From Colimorpha sp045222295 (GTDB lineage Bacteria; Bacteroidota; Bacteroidia; Bacteroidales; P3): a stretch of DNA of 64,000 nucleotides. Where the stretch lies: NCBI GenBank assembly GCA_045222295.1, contig JBGUXP010000021.1, forward strand, positions 17,383 to 81,382, given 5' to 3'. The notes under the pieces were generated by a model. The model saw only the letters and a list, made by a program, of their open reading frames with translations. It ran no database searches and was not told where the DNA came from. The translations under genes and the position numbers were made by a program. Of the stretch, positions 29,835-38,314 are shown one piece after another. Numbering within the stretch: position 1 is the stretch's first letter; each line of letters opens with the position of its first letter.

Positions 29835-30904
29835 TGAAGAATGTAGAATTAAGAATGAAGAATAGGCTGGCGCGTCTGGTATGCGTCAGCCTCATTCTTC
29901 ATTTTTCATTCTTCACTTTTCACTCTGTCCAGGCTCAGATTGCCGGCATGAATACGCTGACGCTGCTTGACCTCAGCAGTCAGGCACGCACGTCGGGTCT
30001 GGGGTTGGACTATCTGTCGGTCTATGACACCGACCCTGTCATAGGTATCGACAACCCGTCGCTGCTGCGTCGCGAGATGGCGGGCATGGGTTCGATGAGT
30101 TTTGTCTCCCTCTTCCAGGGCAGCATGATGGGAACGCTCTCCTACGCTCACAACTTCGAGCGTGTCGGCACCTTGATGTTCTCCTTCCGCTTCAATAACT
30201 ACGGCCGTTTCGACGGCTACGACGAAGAGGATATTTCCACCGGCACCTTCTCGGCTGCCGACTATGCCTTCACCGTGGGGTGGGGCATGTGGCTCGACAG
30301 CAATTTCAGCGTGGGTGTCAACTTCAAGCCCGTGTTGTCTCACTATGAGATCTATTCAGCGCTGGCCGTGGCTTTCGATGTTGCGGGCAGCTATGTCAGC
30401 GACAACCGCCGTTTCGCCGCCACGGTGATGGGCCGCAATATCGGAGCCCAGGTGTATACCTTCGACGAGACCGTCGAGACCCTTCCTTTCGAGCTTTCTG
30501 TAGAACTCTCCTACAAGCTCGCCAAGGCGCCGTTCCGCTTCTTTTTCGCCGCCAACGAGTTGCAGCGGTGGGACCTGCGCTATGAGGACCCGCTGAGTCC
30601 CACCACGGAGGTCGACCCCTTCACCGGCGAGGTGACTAAGGAGGGATGGGCCAAAGGCTTTATGGACAATCTGCTGCGGCATGCGCAGGTGGGAGTGGAA
30701 ATCAATATTAGCAAGGCCTTGTTTGCTCGCGTGGGCTACAGCTATCGCCAGACAGCCGAGATGCGAGGCATCGATGCCGTGAACTTCAGCGGCTTCTCCT
30801 TTGGTTTCGGTCTGCACACCAAGCGTTTTGACTTCGCCTATTCACGCCGCAACTACCACCTCTCGCAGGCACCCGACTTCTTCACCCTCAGCTATCGTTT
30901 TTAA
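29834..30904 (+). CDS. porQ: Type IX secretion system protein PorQ
   Basis: 356 residues. An outer-membrane beta-barrel of the PorV/PorQ type, needed for type IX secretion. After the signal peptide (cleaved after VQAQ, about residue 35) come AGMNTLTLLDLSSQARTSGLGLDYLSVYDTDPVIGIDNPSLL, the PorQ hallmark, and a C-terminal barrel ending LSYRF. The signal-peptide core (LILHFSFFTFHSV) is encoded by five 7-bp TCATTCT-like units (29892-29926). The genuine start may be MKNRLARL at 29855, because the first seven codons repeat the word AGAATGAAGAAT of the repeat DNA. Confidence 0.88.
   Translation: MKNVELRMKNRLARLVCVSLILHFSFFTFHSVQAQIAGMNTLTLLDLSSQARTSGLGLDYLSVYDTDPVIGIDNPSLLRREMAGMGSMSFVSLFQGSMMGTLSYAHNFERVGTLMFSFRFNNYGRFDGYDEEDISTGTFSAADYAFTVGWGMWLDSNFSVGVNFKPVLSHYEIYSALAVAFDVAGSYVSDNRRFAATVMGRNIGAQVYTFDETVETLPFELSVELSYKLAKAPFRFFFAANELQRWDLRYEDPLSPTTEVDPFTGEVTKEGWAKGFMDNLLRHAQVGVEINISKALFARVGYSYRQTAEMRGIDAVNFSGFSFGFGLHTKRFDFAYSRRNYHLSQAPDFFTLSYRF
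29892..29926 (+). repeat. Heptamer repeat (TCATTCT)5 encoding a signal-peptide core
   Basis: TCATTCT, TCATTTT, TCATTCT, TCACTTT, TCACTCT: five 7-bp units inside the porQ signal sequence. The upstream AGAATGAAGAAT words are its reverse complement, so the start of porQ forms a hairpin of repeat origin. Confidence 0.8.
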
Positions 30905-30913
30905 TTAGATTAA

Positions 30914-30978
30914 AACAACATGAACAACATAAACAACACAATAAGCAACCAAAGGTTGTTTGTTGTTGTTGGAGTTGT
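30914..30978. repeat. AACAACATG nonamer inverted repeat between porQ and lplA
   Basis: Three 9-bp units (AACAACATG, AACAACATA, AACAACACA) face complementary GTTGTT words (GGTTGTTTGTTGTTGTTGG). The resulting hairpin fills the porQ-lplA gap. Confidence 0.7.
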
Positions 30979-30992
30979 TTTTTTATTATAGT

Positions 30993-31946
30993 ATGAAGTT
31001 ACAGTTTCTTGTATCGAACCAGACCAATCCCTATTGGAACATCGCGGTCGAGAATTATCTTTTGTCGCTGCCTGAGACCGAGGTGGTGACGCTTTATCTT
31101 TGGAAGAACCGCCGCACCGTTGTCATCGGGCAGAATCAGAACCCATTCAGTGAATGTAATGTGGAGGCCTTGGAGGCCGATGGCGGCTACCTGATGCGTC
31201 GCCGCACGGGTGGCGGTGCTGTTTATCACGACGATGGTAACATCAATTTCAGTTTTGTTGTGCCCAAGGCCTATTATGATCAGACGCGTCAGTTCCGTGT
31301 CATCCAGCGAGCGGTGGCCGACTTCGGCATTGTGGCCGAGTTGTCCGGACGAAATGATATCCTCACCGAGGGCCGCAAATTCAGCGGCAACGCCTTCAGC
31401 AAAGGGAAATACCAGGACCTGCATCACGGCACCATCCTCATCAAGGGCAATATGGAGGACCTGCAGCGCTACCTCAAGCCCAAGCCCGCCAAACTGCAGA
31501 AGCACGGCGTCGCCTCGGTGCGCAGCCGCGTAGTCAACCTCTCTGAGCTCAACCCAGAGATCACTTCTGAGAGCATCGTGCCGCATCTGCGCAGTGCCTT
31601 CGAGGAAATATATGGCGACAAGAGTGTGGATGTCGGTTTCCCCGACATCGCCGCCCGCCCCGAGGTCCGCGTCCTCTACGAGCAGTTCGCCTCCGACGAG
31701 TGGCGCTATGGCCGTTGGCGCTCCTTTACCGCCCAACGCTCTGCCCAGTTCGACTGGGGTGGGGTAGAGTTGTCGCTCACCGTCGACGAGGCTCGCGGCG
31801 TCATAACCGACGTTCAGCTGGCCTCCGACGCCCTCGACCTCGCCGCCCTCGACGAGACCCGCTCTCTCCTCACTGGTGCCAATATACAACAGCGCCCTCC
31901 GTCGGAGAGCGCTGTCATAAATGATATTCTGTCGTTAATTTATTAA
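30993..31946 (+). CDS. lplA: Lipoate-protein ligase A
   Basis: 317 residues from MKLQFLVSNQTNPYWNIAVENYLL; a non-conserved 11-residue opening precedes it. BPL/LplA catalytic domain with RTVVIGQNQNPFSECN, YLMRRRTGGGAVYHDDGNINFSFV (RRxTGGGxVxHD, the lipoate-binding loop), GRNDILTEGRKFSGNAF, plus a C-terminal accessory domain. It attaches lipoate to the E2 and GcvH proteins. Its last codons abut glyS convergently with 3 bp between the stops. Confidence 0.92.
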   Translation: MKLQFLVSNQTNPYWNIAVENYLLSLPETEVVTLYLWKNRRTVVIGQNQNPFSECNVEALEADGGYLMRRRTGGGAVYHDDGNINFSFVVPKAYYDQTRQFRVIQRAVADFGIVAELSGRNDILTEGRKFSGNAFSKGKYQDLHHGTILIKGNMEDLQRYLKPKPAKLQKHGVASVRSRVVNLSELNPEITSESIVPHLRSAFEEIYGDKSVDVGFPDIAARPEVRVLYEQFASDEWRYGRWRSFTAQRSAQFDWGGVELSLTVDEARGVITDVQLASDALDLAALDETRSLLTGANIQQRPPSESAVINDILSLIY

Positions 31947-31949
31947 CGT

Positions 31950-33464
31950 TTATAAGTTGGCTTTCAAATAGCCCAGCAGCTGGTCGATGCTGACTCGCTC
32001 CTGCTTCATGGTGTCGCGGTCGCGGACGGTGACGGCGTTGTCGGTCAGCGTGTCGTTGTCCACCGTGATGCAGAAGGGGGTGCCGATGGCATCCTGGCGG
32101 CGGTAGCGGCGGCCGATGGCGTCCTTCTCGTCGTACTGCACCATCATCTCGGGCATCAGCAGGTGCTGAATCTCGCGGGCCTTTTCGGGCAGGCCGTCTT
32201 TCTTCACCAGCGGCAGCACGGCGGCTTTGTAGGGCGCTAGCTTGCGCGGCAGCGAGAGCACGGTGCGGGTCGAGCCGTCCTCGAGGGTCTCCTCTTTCAG
32301 CGAGTGGCTGAAGATGGCCAGGAAGGTGCGGTCCACACCGATGGAGGTCTCGATGACATACGGCGTGTAGCTCTCGTTGAGCTCGGAGTCGAAATACTGC
32401 AACTTCTTGCCGCTGAACTCGCTGTGGCGCGAGAGGTCGAAGTCGGTGCGGCTGTGGATGCCCTCCAGTTCCTTGAAACCGAAGGGGAAGCGGAACTCGA
32501 TGTCGGTGGCGGCGTTGGCGTAGTGGGCCAGCTTCTCGTGGTCGTGGTAGCGGTAGTTCTCCGCGGGGATGCCGAGGGCGAGGTGCCACTGCAGGCGCTC
32601 CTCTTTCCAGTGTTTGAACCATTCGAGCTCGGTTCCGGGACGCACGAAGAACTGCATCTCCATCTGCTCGAACTCGCGCATGCGGAAGATGAACTGACGG
32701 GCCACAATCTCGTTGCGGAAGGCTTTGCCTATCTGGGCGATGCCGAAGGGAACCTTCATGCGGCCGCTCTTCTGCACATTGAGGAAGTTGACGAAGATGC
32801 CCTGTGCCGTCTCGGGACGCAGATAGAGGGTATCGGAGTCGTCGATGACACTGCCCATCTTGGTGGCGAACATGAGGTTGAACTGGCGCACATCGGTCCA
32901 GTTGCGGGTGCCGCTGATGGGGCAGACAATCTCCAGGTCGAGGATGAGCTGCTTGAGACCGGCGAGGTCGTTGCGGTTCATGCAGTCGGCATAGCGCTCG
33001 TGAATCTCGTCGATTTTCTTCTGGTGCTCGAGCACGCGGGCGTTGGTGGTGACGAACTGCTGGCGGTCGAAGGCGTCGCCGAAACGCTTGTGGGCCTTCT
33101 CGCACTCTTTCTCAATCTTCTCCTCAATCTTGGCGATATGGTCCTCGATGAGCACGTCGGCGCGGTAGCGCTTCTTGCTGTCTTTGTTGTCGATGAGGGG
33201 GTCGTTGAAGGCATCCACGTGGCCGCTGGCCTTCCAGATGCGGGGGTGCATGAAGATGGCGCTGTCGATGCCCACGATGTTCTCGTGCATCTGCACCATG
33301 GCTTTCCACCAGTACTGTTTGATGTTGTTTTTCAGTTCTGTACCCAGCTGTCCGTAGTCGTAGACGGCGGCAAGTCCGTCGTAAATCTCACTGCTGGGGA
33401 AGATGAATCCGTATTCTTTGGCGTGGGATACTACTTTCTTGAAGAAATCGTCTTGATTTGCCAT
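31950..33464 (-). CDS. glyS: Glycine-tRNA ligase (alpha2 type)
   Basis: 504 residues. Class II synthetase of the homodimeric GlyRS type: VVSHAKEYGFIFPSSEIYDGLAAVYDYGQLGTELKNN, TDVRQFNLMFATKMG, LRPETAQGIFVNFLN (motif 2 region), FRNEIVARQFIFRMREFEQMEMQFF, and a C-terminal anticodon-binding domain (LAPYKAAVLPLVKKDGLPEKA; DAIGTPFCITVDNDTL). Length is normal. Probably transcribed alone, as the nearest upstream gene ends 77 bp earlier. Confidence 0.96.
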   Translation of the reverse strand: MANQDDFFKKVVSHAKEYGFIFPSSEIYDGLAAVYDYGQLGTELKNNIKQYWWKAMVQMHENIVGIDSAIFMHPRIWKASGHVDAFNDPLIDNKDSKKRYRADVLIEDHIAKIEEKIEKECEKAHKRFGDAFDRQQFVTTNARVLEHQKKIDEIHERYADCMNRNDLAGLKQLILDLEIVCPISGTRNWTDVRQFNLMFATKMGSVIDDSDTLYLRPETAQGIFVNFLNVQKSGRMKVPFGIAQIGKAFRNEIVARQFIFRMREFEQMEMQFFVRPGTELEWFKHWKEERLQWHLALGIPAENYRYHDHEKLAHYANAATDIEFRFPFGFKELEGIHSRTDFDLSRHSEFSGKKLQYFDSELNESYTPYVIETSIGVDRTFLAIFSHSLKEETLEDGSTRTVLSLPRKLAPYKAAVLPLVKKDGLPEKAREIQHLLMPEMMVQYDEKDAIGRRYRRQDAIGTPFCITVDNDTLTDNAVTVRDRDTMKQERVSIDQLLGYLKANL

Positions 33465-33540
33465 ATGATATTATATTTTGTTATCAAATAAAATAATATT
33501 CAATAACGCCTGCTGTAAGTGATTATTGTGTTGCACGGCA

Positions 33541-35025
33541 TTATTTTTTCAGTACGATGCGGAAGGTGCTTCCCTGGCCGGGAACGGAGTATTTGAGGAA
33601 GAGTCGGCCTCGGTGGTATTGGTTGACGATGCGGCGGGCCAGAGGGAGTCCCAATCCCCAGCCGCGACTCTTGGTGGTGAAGCCGCTTTCGAATATCTTC
33701 TTCTGCACTGAGGCACTCATGCCCTTGCCGGTATCGCTGACATCGATGTATATGTTTCGTGCGTCCTGTGAGGCGACAATGGTGATGGTCCCAGAGCCTT
33801 CCATGGCATCGATGGCATTCTTGCAGAGGTTCTCTATCACCCACTGGAAAAGGTAGCTGTTCAGGGGGGCGATGAACAACTCGTCGGCAGGGAAGGTGAC
33901 CACAAACTGCACTTTCCTTGGGGCGCGGCTGCGCAGGTATGCAATGGCGGCGTTCACGGCGTCGGCCACGTTTTCCTCCTTCAGCTCCGGCATCGAGCCT
34001 ATCTTCGAGAAGCGGTGGGTGATGGTTTCCAGACGGTGGATGTCTTTCTCCACCTCAGTGGCATACTCTTCGCTGAACTCTTTTCCACGCAGGTACTGTG
34101 TCCAGCCGCTCAGCGAACTCAGCGGCGTGCCTAACTGGTGGGCCGTCTCTTTGGCTAGACCTACCCAGATACGGTTCTGCTCCATGGTGCGCGTAGTGCG
34201 GAAGATATAGTAGGCCACCAGTAGCAGCACCAGTCCGATGATCATGTAGAACAGCGGCACCCAGCTCAGCGAGCGCATCAATGCCGACTTTTCATAATAG
34301 ACATAGGCGCGGCTGTTGTCGGGCAGTGTGATTTCGATGGGGTCGTTGACCGAGGCCATGCGCTCGAGGCGCGGCAGTAGCTTGGCGGGGTTGTTGACTT
34401 CCAACGAGTCGAGATTTCCGATGGCCAGCGCTTTGGTGCGCGTGCTGTCGACGATGACTACAGGCACGAAGACCGAATTGTTGGTGATGTCGGCAAGGAA
34501 CGACCGGGTAAAGCCTGTCAGCACGTGGCGCAGCTGGGTATAATACTGCGACTCTCTGTAGTAGAGAGTCATAGGCATGCCCCATATGCGGTAATGGAAT
34601 GGCGGATTCTTCGAGTATTCCTCCAGCAGTTCGCCTTCCAGTTTCTGTCCTGCAAGTTCTTGTGGAACAGTGATGAGGGAGTCTCTCGATGTGGTGATAA
34701 TGATGGGTGTCTTGGCCGAGTCGACGATGTAGTGGACATAGGCGAGGCTGAAGCGCAGGTCCACGCTCTGGTCGGGGTCGTTGAACGACTGCAGGATGTC
34801 GGTATAGAGCTGCATCCTGCGGTGCTCATCGAGGGTGGCTTGCTGGAAGAAGTGCTGTGTCACTTCGGCCATGCGGTTGCGTTGCGAGATAGCGTTGGCC
34901 CACAGGCGCACCTTGGCTTCCTCGCTTTTGCGCACCTGACCGGCGATATGTTGCACTTCCCACAATGCGAAAAGTGCCAGTGCTATGGCCAGAGCCATGA
35001 GTATCAGTTTTATGCGCTGTTTCAT
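33541..35025 (-). CDS. Membrane-bound sensor histidine kinase
   Basis: 494 residues from MKQRIKLILMALAIALALFAL. TM1 about 7-24, an extracytoplasmic sensor region (25-250), TM2 about 252-275, then a HisKA-type dimerisation helix with H296 in AKETAHQLGTPLSSLSGW, and an ATPase domain with NLCKNAIDAMEG (N box), DVSDTGKGMS (G1) and GWGLGLPLARRIV (G2). No response regulator is adjacent, so the partner is unknown. The start overlaps the stop of the preceding LolC/E-like gene by 4 bp, which suggests a functional link with that envelope transporter. The reading frame is open far upstream but that part is the other gene's shadow. Confidence 0.9.
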   Translation of the reverse strand: MKQRIKLILMALAIALALFALWEVQHIAGQVRKSEEAKVRLWANAISQRNRMAEVTQHFFQQATLDEHRRMQLYTDILQSFNDPDQSVDLRFSLAYVHYIVDSAKTPIIITTSRDSLITVPQELAGQKLEGELLEEYSKNPPFHYRIWGMPMTLYYRESQYYTQLRHVLTGFTRSFLADITNNSVFVPVVIVDSTRTKALAIGNLDSLEVNNPAKLLPRLERMASVNDPIEITLPDNSRAYVYYEKSALMRSLSWVPLFYMIIGLVLLLVAYYIFRTTRTMEQNRIWVGLAKETAHQLGTPLSSLSGWTQYLRGKEFSEEYATEVEKDIHRLETITHRFSKIGSMPELKEENVADAVNAAIAYLRSRAPRKVQFVVTFPADELFIAPLNSYLFQWVIENLCKNAIDAMEGSGTITIVASQDARNIYIDVSDTGKGMSASVQKKIFESGFTTKSRGWGLGLPLARRIVNQYHRGRLFLKYSVPGQGSTFRIVLKK

Positions 35026-36254
35026 TCCGACTTGATGGTTTTTGCTGGGCTGATGTGGGAAATGTAGGTCGCCGGCAGCAGCAGTGCCAGCAGACAGACC
35101 GCCAGGGTAGCCACGCTGATGCCTATGAAAGTCGCGGGATTGAGGTCGACGGGCACATAGGGCATCGAGTAACTTGCGGCATCGAGCTTTATCACGGTCC
35201 ATTGTGCCTGTATATAGCAGAGTGCGAGCGCAATGGCATCTCCGATGAGGATGCCTTCGAGGATGAGGCGCGAGGCCTTCAATAAGAAGATGCGGCGCAC
35301 CGAGGCGTTGGTGGCTCCCATGGCCTTCAGGATGCCGATGGTGCGGCCTTTCTCGAAAATCATGATGAGCAGTGCTGAAACGATGGCTACTGCGCATACC
35401 AAGCCCATGATGATGAGTATGAGTACGATGTTGCTGTTCAGCAGGTCGAGCCATGAGAAGAGGGCAGGGTGGGACTCGACGATGGTCTGCAGCGAGTAGT
35501 TGTAGGGTAGCACGCCAGTGACGTCGAATGCCGTCGCGTCGAGACGGTCGAAGTCGTCGACGAGTATCTCATAGCCTCCCACCATGTTAGAATCCCAGCC
35601 ATTGAGGCGTTGCACCTGACGCAGGTCGCCGATGACGTATATCTCGTCAAACTCGGTGAGGTCTGTGTTGTAGATGCCGCAAATGTTAAAAGCCCGAGAG
35701 CGATAGGTCTCACCGTTCCAGAAATAGGTGCGCATCTTGTCGCCTACTGTCAGTTTCATCCTTGCGGCGATGGTCTTGGAAACAAGCACCTCGTTGGAAG
35801 CGTTTCCCGAATCTCCGGAAAATCTGGGTAGTCTTCCTTCGACAAGGTTGCTCGCGAAGAAACTTGTGTCGTAGTTGGTGCTGAGGCCGCGCAGCATGAT
35901 GCCGTAAATCTGCTCCGGGGTCTTCACCATGCCGCCTTTGGTGGCAAAGAATTGCAGATGGCGTACGCCGGGAACCTCTTTAATATGAGCCACCATAGTG
36001 CTGTCCACCTCCACAGGAGTCTCTTGGTAGAGGGGGTTGGAGGCGAAGTTGCTTACCGTGAGGTGGCTGCCGAAGCCCACCACCTTGTTGGTAATCTCAC
36101 GCTGGAAGCCACTGAGGATGCTCATGGCCATCACCATCACCACCACACCCAGTGCGATGCTGGCCACAGCAATAACCGACAGGGGCCCCGAAAAGCCCCC
36201 GCCATCTTTGCTTCGCGGCATAAACCGCCGTGCTATGAATCGCTCGAATTTCAT
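35022..36254 (-). CDS. LolC/E-type lipoprotein transporter permease
   Basis: 410 residues, FtsX/MacB-like topology: TM1 (about 23-45, LSVIAVASIALGVVVMVMAMSIL), a large periplasmic domain (46-270, HLTVSNFASN... with MLRGLSTNYDTSFF), then three C-terminal helices (NIVLILIIMGLVCAVAIVSALL; ILEGILIGDAIALALCYIQ; TFIGISVATLAVCLLALLLPATYISHISPAKTIKSE). SGFQREITNKVVGFGSHLTV is the LolC/E signature. It should release lipoproteins from the inner membrane with a LolD ATPase encoded elsewhere. Confidence 0.88.
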   Translation of the reverse strand: MKFERFIARRFMPRSKDGGGFSGPLSVIAVASIALGVVVMVMAMSILSGFQREITNKVVGFGSHLTVSNFASNPLYQETPVEVDSTMVAHIKEVPGVRHLQFFATKGGMVKTPEQIYGIMLRGLSTNYDTSFFASNLVEGRLPRFSGDSGNASNEVLVSKTIAARMKLTVGDKMRTYFWNGETYRSRAFNICGIYNTDLTEFDEIYVIGDLRQVQRLNGWDSNMVGGYEILVDDFDRLDATAFDVTGVLPYNYSLQTIVESHPALFSWLDLLNSNIVLILIIMGLVCAVAIVSALLIMIFEKGRTIGILKAMGATNASVRRIFLLKASRLILEGILIGDAIALALCYIQAQWTVIKLDAASYSMPYVPVDLNPATFIGISVATLAVCLLALLLPATYISHISPAKTIKSE

Positions 36255-36298
36255 CTAGTTGAACTAGTTATACTAGTAGTACTAGTTAAACTAGAAAC
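36255..36298. repeat. (CTAG N5)5 intergenic nonamer-period repeat
   Basis: CTAG palindromes at 36255, 36264, 36273, 36282 and 36291, exactly 9 bp apart, fill the gap between the LolC/E-like start and tpiA. The tpiA stop codon TAG is part of the last CTAG. Confidence 0.9.
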
Positions 36299-37052
36299 TC
36301 AGGGCGATAGCGATAAAGTCCTCGGCTTTGAGCGAGGCGCCGCCGATGAGGCCGCCGTCGATATCGGGGCAGGCGAAAAGCTCTTTGGCGTTGCCGGGCT
36401 TGCAGCTGCCGCCGTAGAGGATGCTGATTTCCTCGGCCACCTCCTTGCCGTATTTGGCGGCTAGCAGCGAACGGATATGGGCGTGGATTTCCTGAGCTTG
36501 CTCGGGCGTGGCGGTCTTGCCGGTGCCAATGGCCCACACGGGCTCGTAGGCGATGACCACTTCCTTCATCTGCTCGGGAGTGAGATGGAAGAGACCCTCT
36601 TCAACCTGACGTTTCACCACGTCGAGCTGCTTGCCGGCTTCGCGCTCCTCAAGCACCTCGCCAACACAAACGATAGGCTTTAGGTTGTGGGCCAACAGAC
36701 GGTCGACCTTGGCGGCCACGGTCTTGTCGGTCTCGCCGTAATAGGCGCGGCGCTCCGAGTGGCCCACGATGCAGTAGTCAATCTCCATGCTCTCGAGCAT
36801 CTCGGCGCTCACCTCGCCGGTATAGGCGCCCTTCTCCTCGGTGGCCACGTTCTGTGCGCCGACCATGAAATAGCTGTCGTTGGCGTAGTCGGTAGTCATC
36901 TCCAGATAGGGGAACGGTGGGCAGACAATGAGTTGCGTGTCGCGCGGAAGCTCTTTCTGCTCAAGCTGTTCCATGATGCTGTTGATGAGGTCGTCGGCCT
37001 CGTTGAAAGTGCAGTTCATCTTCCAGTTACCTGCTACGATATGTTTTCTCAT
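36291..37052 (-). CDS. tpiA: Triose-phosphate isomerase
   Basis: 253 residues. MRKHIVAGNWKMNCTFNEA (catalytic Lys), IDYCIVGHSERRAYYGETD (catalytic His), VVIAYEPVWAIGTGKTATPEQA (catalytic Glu and loop 6), ISILYGGSCKPGNAKELFACPDIDGGLIGGASLK. A complete glycolytic TIM. The start is the conserved MRKHIVAGNWK. Downstream, the stop codon lies in the CTAG repeat. Confidence 0.97.
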   Translation of the reverse strand: MRKHIVAGNWKMNCTFNEADDLINSIMEQLEQKELPRDTQLIVCPPFPYLEMTTDYANDSYFMVGAQNVATEEKGAYTGEVSAEMLESMEIDYCIVGHSERRAYYGETDKTVAAKVDRLLAHNLKPIVCVGEVLEEREAGKQLDVVKRQVEEGLFHLTPEQMKEVVIAYEPVWAIGTGKTATPEQAQEIHAHIRSLLAAKYGKEVAEEISILYGGSCKPGNAKELFACPDIDGGLIGGASLKAEDFIAIALSF

Positions 37053-37084
37053 TTTCTTTGGATTTTAATTGTTTTTTATCAAAA

Positions 37085-37194
37085 TGGACCGCCGGCATTC
37101 TGCCGGCATAAAAAATAATATGTATATAACGCAGCAAGAGCCATAATATTATGTGATGATATAAAAAATATGCCGACAGGATGCCGGCGGTCCA
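37085..37194. mobile_element. MITE-like element with 26-bp terminal inverted repeats
   Basis: The left end TGGACCGCCGGCATTCTGCC... (37085-37110) and right end (37169-37194, ending ...ATGCCGGCGGTCCA) are inverted copies with two mismatches. Each end is itself a hairpin (GCCGGCATTCTGCCGGC). The 58-bp centre is AT-rich and non-coding. The 110-bp length, inverted ends and lack of genes fit a miniature inverted-repeat element. I see no clear target-site duplication. Confidence 0.6.
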
Positions 37195-37225
37195 ACAGGG
37201 GTTGTTATCCTGCCATCACCCAACC

Positions 37226-37330
37226 TTCTCCGACCCTCCGTCGTACCATCTCCGACCCCGGTCGGACATGGGTCGGAGTTGAGTCGGAGTTGAGTCGGAC
37301 TTGATACGGAGTTAGCGTTAATTATCAGGC
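37226..37330 (+). repeat. CGGAG array (array c)
   Basis: TCCGACC-CC-GGTCGGA (37251-37266) is preceded by CTCCGACCCTCCGTCGTACC and followed by GGGTCGGAGTT, GAGTCGGAGTT, GAGTCGGACTT, GATACGGAGTT at 11 bp, ending TTAATTATCAGGC. It matches array e over most of its length. It sits between the MITE-like element and the MNT promoter. Confidence 0.85.
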
Positions 37331-37439
37331 TGTTGCAAATCTGAAAAAATGGTGGCCTTTTGGATGAATTTTTATGTCTTTTTCACAGCCTTTTTTCGTT
37401 TGTTTTTAGCGTAAAGGATTAAATCTTCAGACAAATTAT

Positions 37440-37470
37440 TTTGCAGATTCGTTTTTTCTTCGTATTTTTG
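37440..37470 (+). promoter_or_regulatory. Promoter of the MNT-HEPN pair
   Basis: TTTG (37440-37443), 19-nt spacer, TATTTTTG (37463-37470): an exact consensus 26 bp before the ATG at 37496. Confidence 0.85.
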
Positions 37471-37495
37471 CACTTTGAAATAACAGTACGATGTT

Positions 37496-37804
37496 ATGAG
37501 ACGACCGAACATAACAGAAGCCATAAAGAAAGGTCTCGAATCCCTTCCTCTCGACATCGAGGTGTGGCTCTATGGCAGCGAGGCCCGTGGCGACGCACGT
37601 CCCGACTCCGACATCGACCTGCTGGTGCTTTTCAACAAGCCGAAAGTCGAAGACGACGACAGGGACAAAGTGTACGATATTACCATGCCCATCGAGTGGG
37701 ACGCAGGTGTGGCCATAAACCCGATTTTGCTTCCCAAAAGTCAATGGGAGTCGCGCATGACCCCTTTCCGGCTGAATGTAATTAACGACGGGAGGCGGTT
37801 ATGA
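37496..37804 (+). CDS. MNT-type minimal nucleotidyltransferase (antitoxin)
   Basis: 102 residues. Nucleotidyltransferase core VWLYGSEARGDARPDSDIDLLVLF, the GSxxRGDxxxxSDIDL motif with both metal-binding aspartates (positions 38 and 40). In studied MNT-HEPN pairs the nucleotidyltransferase adds AMP residues to the HEPN toxin and neutralises it. The stop overlaps the HEPN start (ATGA), typical of the pair. Confidence 0.88.
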   Translation: MRRPNITEAIKKGLESLPLDIEVWLYGSEARGDARPDSDIDLLVLFNKPKVEDDDRDKVYDITMPIEWDAGVAINPILLPKSQWESRMTPFRLNVINDGRRL

Positions 37805-38232
37805 CAGAGCGGATGGATTTATCACCAAAAGAGCGGTATGATATCGTTGCATACCGTATCGAGTGCGCCGAGAAGACACTTGGCGAGATTGACAATCTCC
37901 TTGCCCTCAAATACTACAACAACGCGGCCAATCGCATGTATTACGCATGCTATTATGCGGTAAGTGCATTGCTCATTGCCAACGGCATCATCACCAAGTC
38001 GCACGACGGCGTGAAGCAGATGTTCGGCCTTCATTTCATCCGCACAGGCATCTTTCCATCGTCCTATGGCAAGGATTATAGCAACCTGTTCGAGGCACGT
38101 CAGACAGGCGATTACGAAGACCTCTTTAACCACGACGAGGTGTCTGCAGCAAAGCTTTACCCCAAAGCCAAGGCGTTAATCGCCGCCGTCAAGGAAAAGG
38201 TTGATGAATGGCTGGCCGAAAACAAGGCATAA
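37801..38232 (+). CDS. HEPN-domain protein (putative RNase toxin)
   Basis: 143 residues, four-helix HEPN bundle: YDIVAYRIECAEKTLGEIDNLLALKYYNNAANRMYYACYYAVSALLIANGI, KQMFGLHFIRTGIFPSSYGKDYSNLFEARQTGDYEDLF. The HEPN active motif is R-x4-6-H in many RNase members; here the last helix has ARQTGDYED, i.e. Arg followed by DY as in the PF05168-type HEPN, and I see no clear histidine at the canonical place. Toxin activity is therefore an inference from the MNT partner. No gene of another defence system is adjacent. Confidence 0.82.
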   Translation: MTERMDLSPKERYDIVAYRIECAEKTLGEIDNLLALKYYNNAANRMYYACYYAVSALLIANGIITKSHDGVKQMFGLHFIRTGIFPSSYGKDYSNLFEARQTGDYEDLFNHDEVSAAKLYPKAKALIAAVKEKVDEWLAENKA

Positions 38233-38314
38233 ATAACCGTGCATTTTGCACCGTGAAACGAAAATGATAATTATGGTATAAAACAACAGAATAGAATAGA
38301 CATAAAGACATATT

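Noticed and set aside
33541..35454. A 637-residue version of the histidine kinase
   Set aside because: The first 143 codons overlap the LolC/E-like gene and are a His/Pro/Arg-rich shadow; MKQRIKLILM at 35025 begins a normal signal-anchor.
37801..38232. Part of a CRISPR or retron defence island
   Set aside because: Apart from the MNT partner no effector, nuclease or reverse transcriptase lies nearby.
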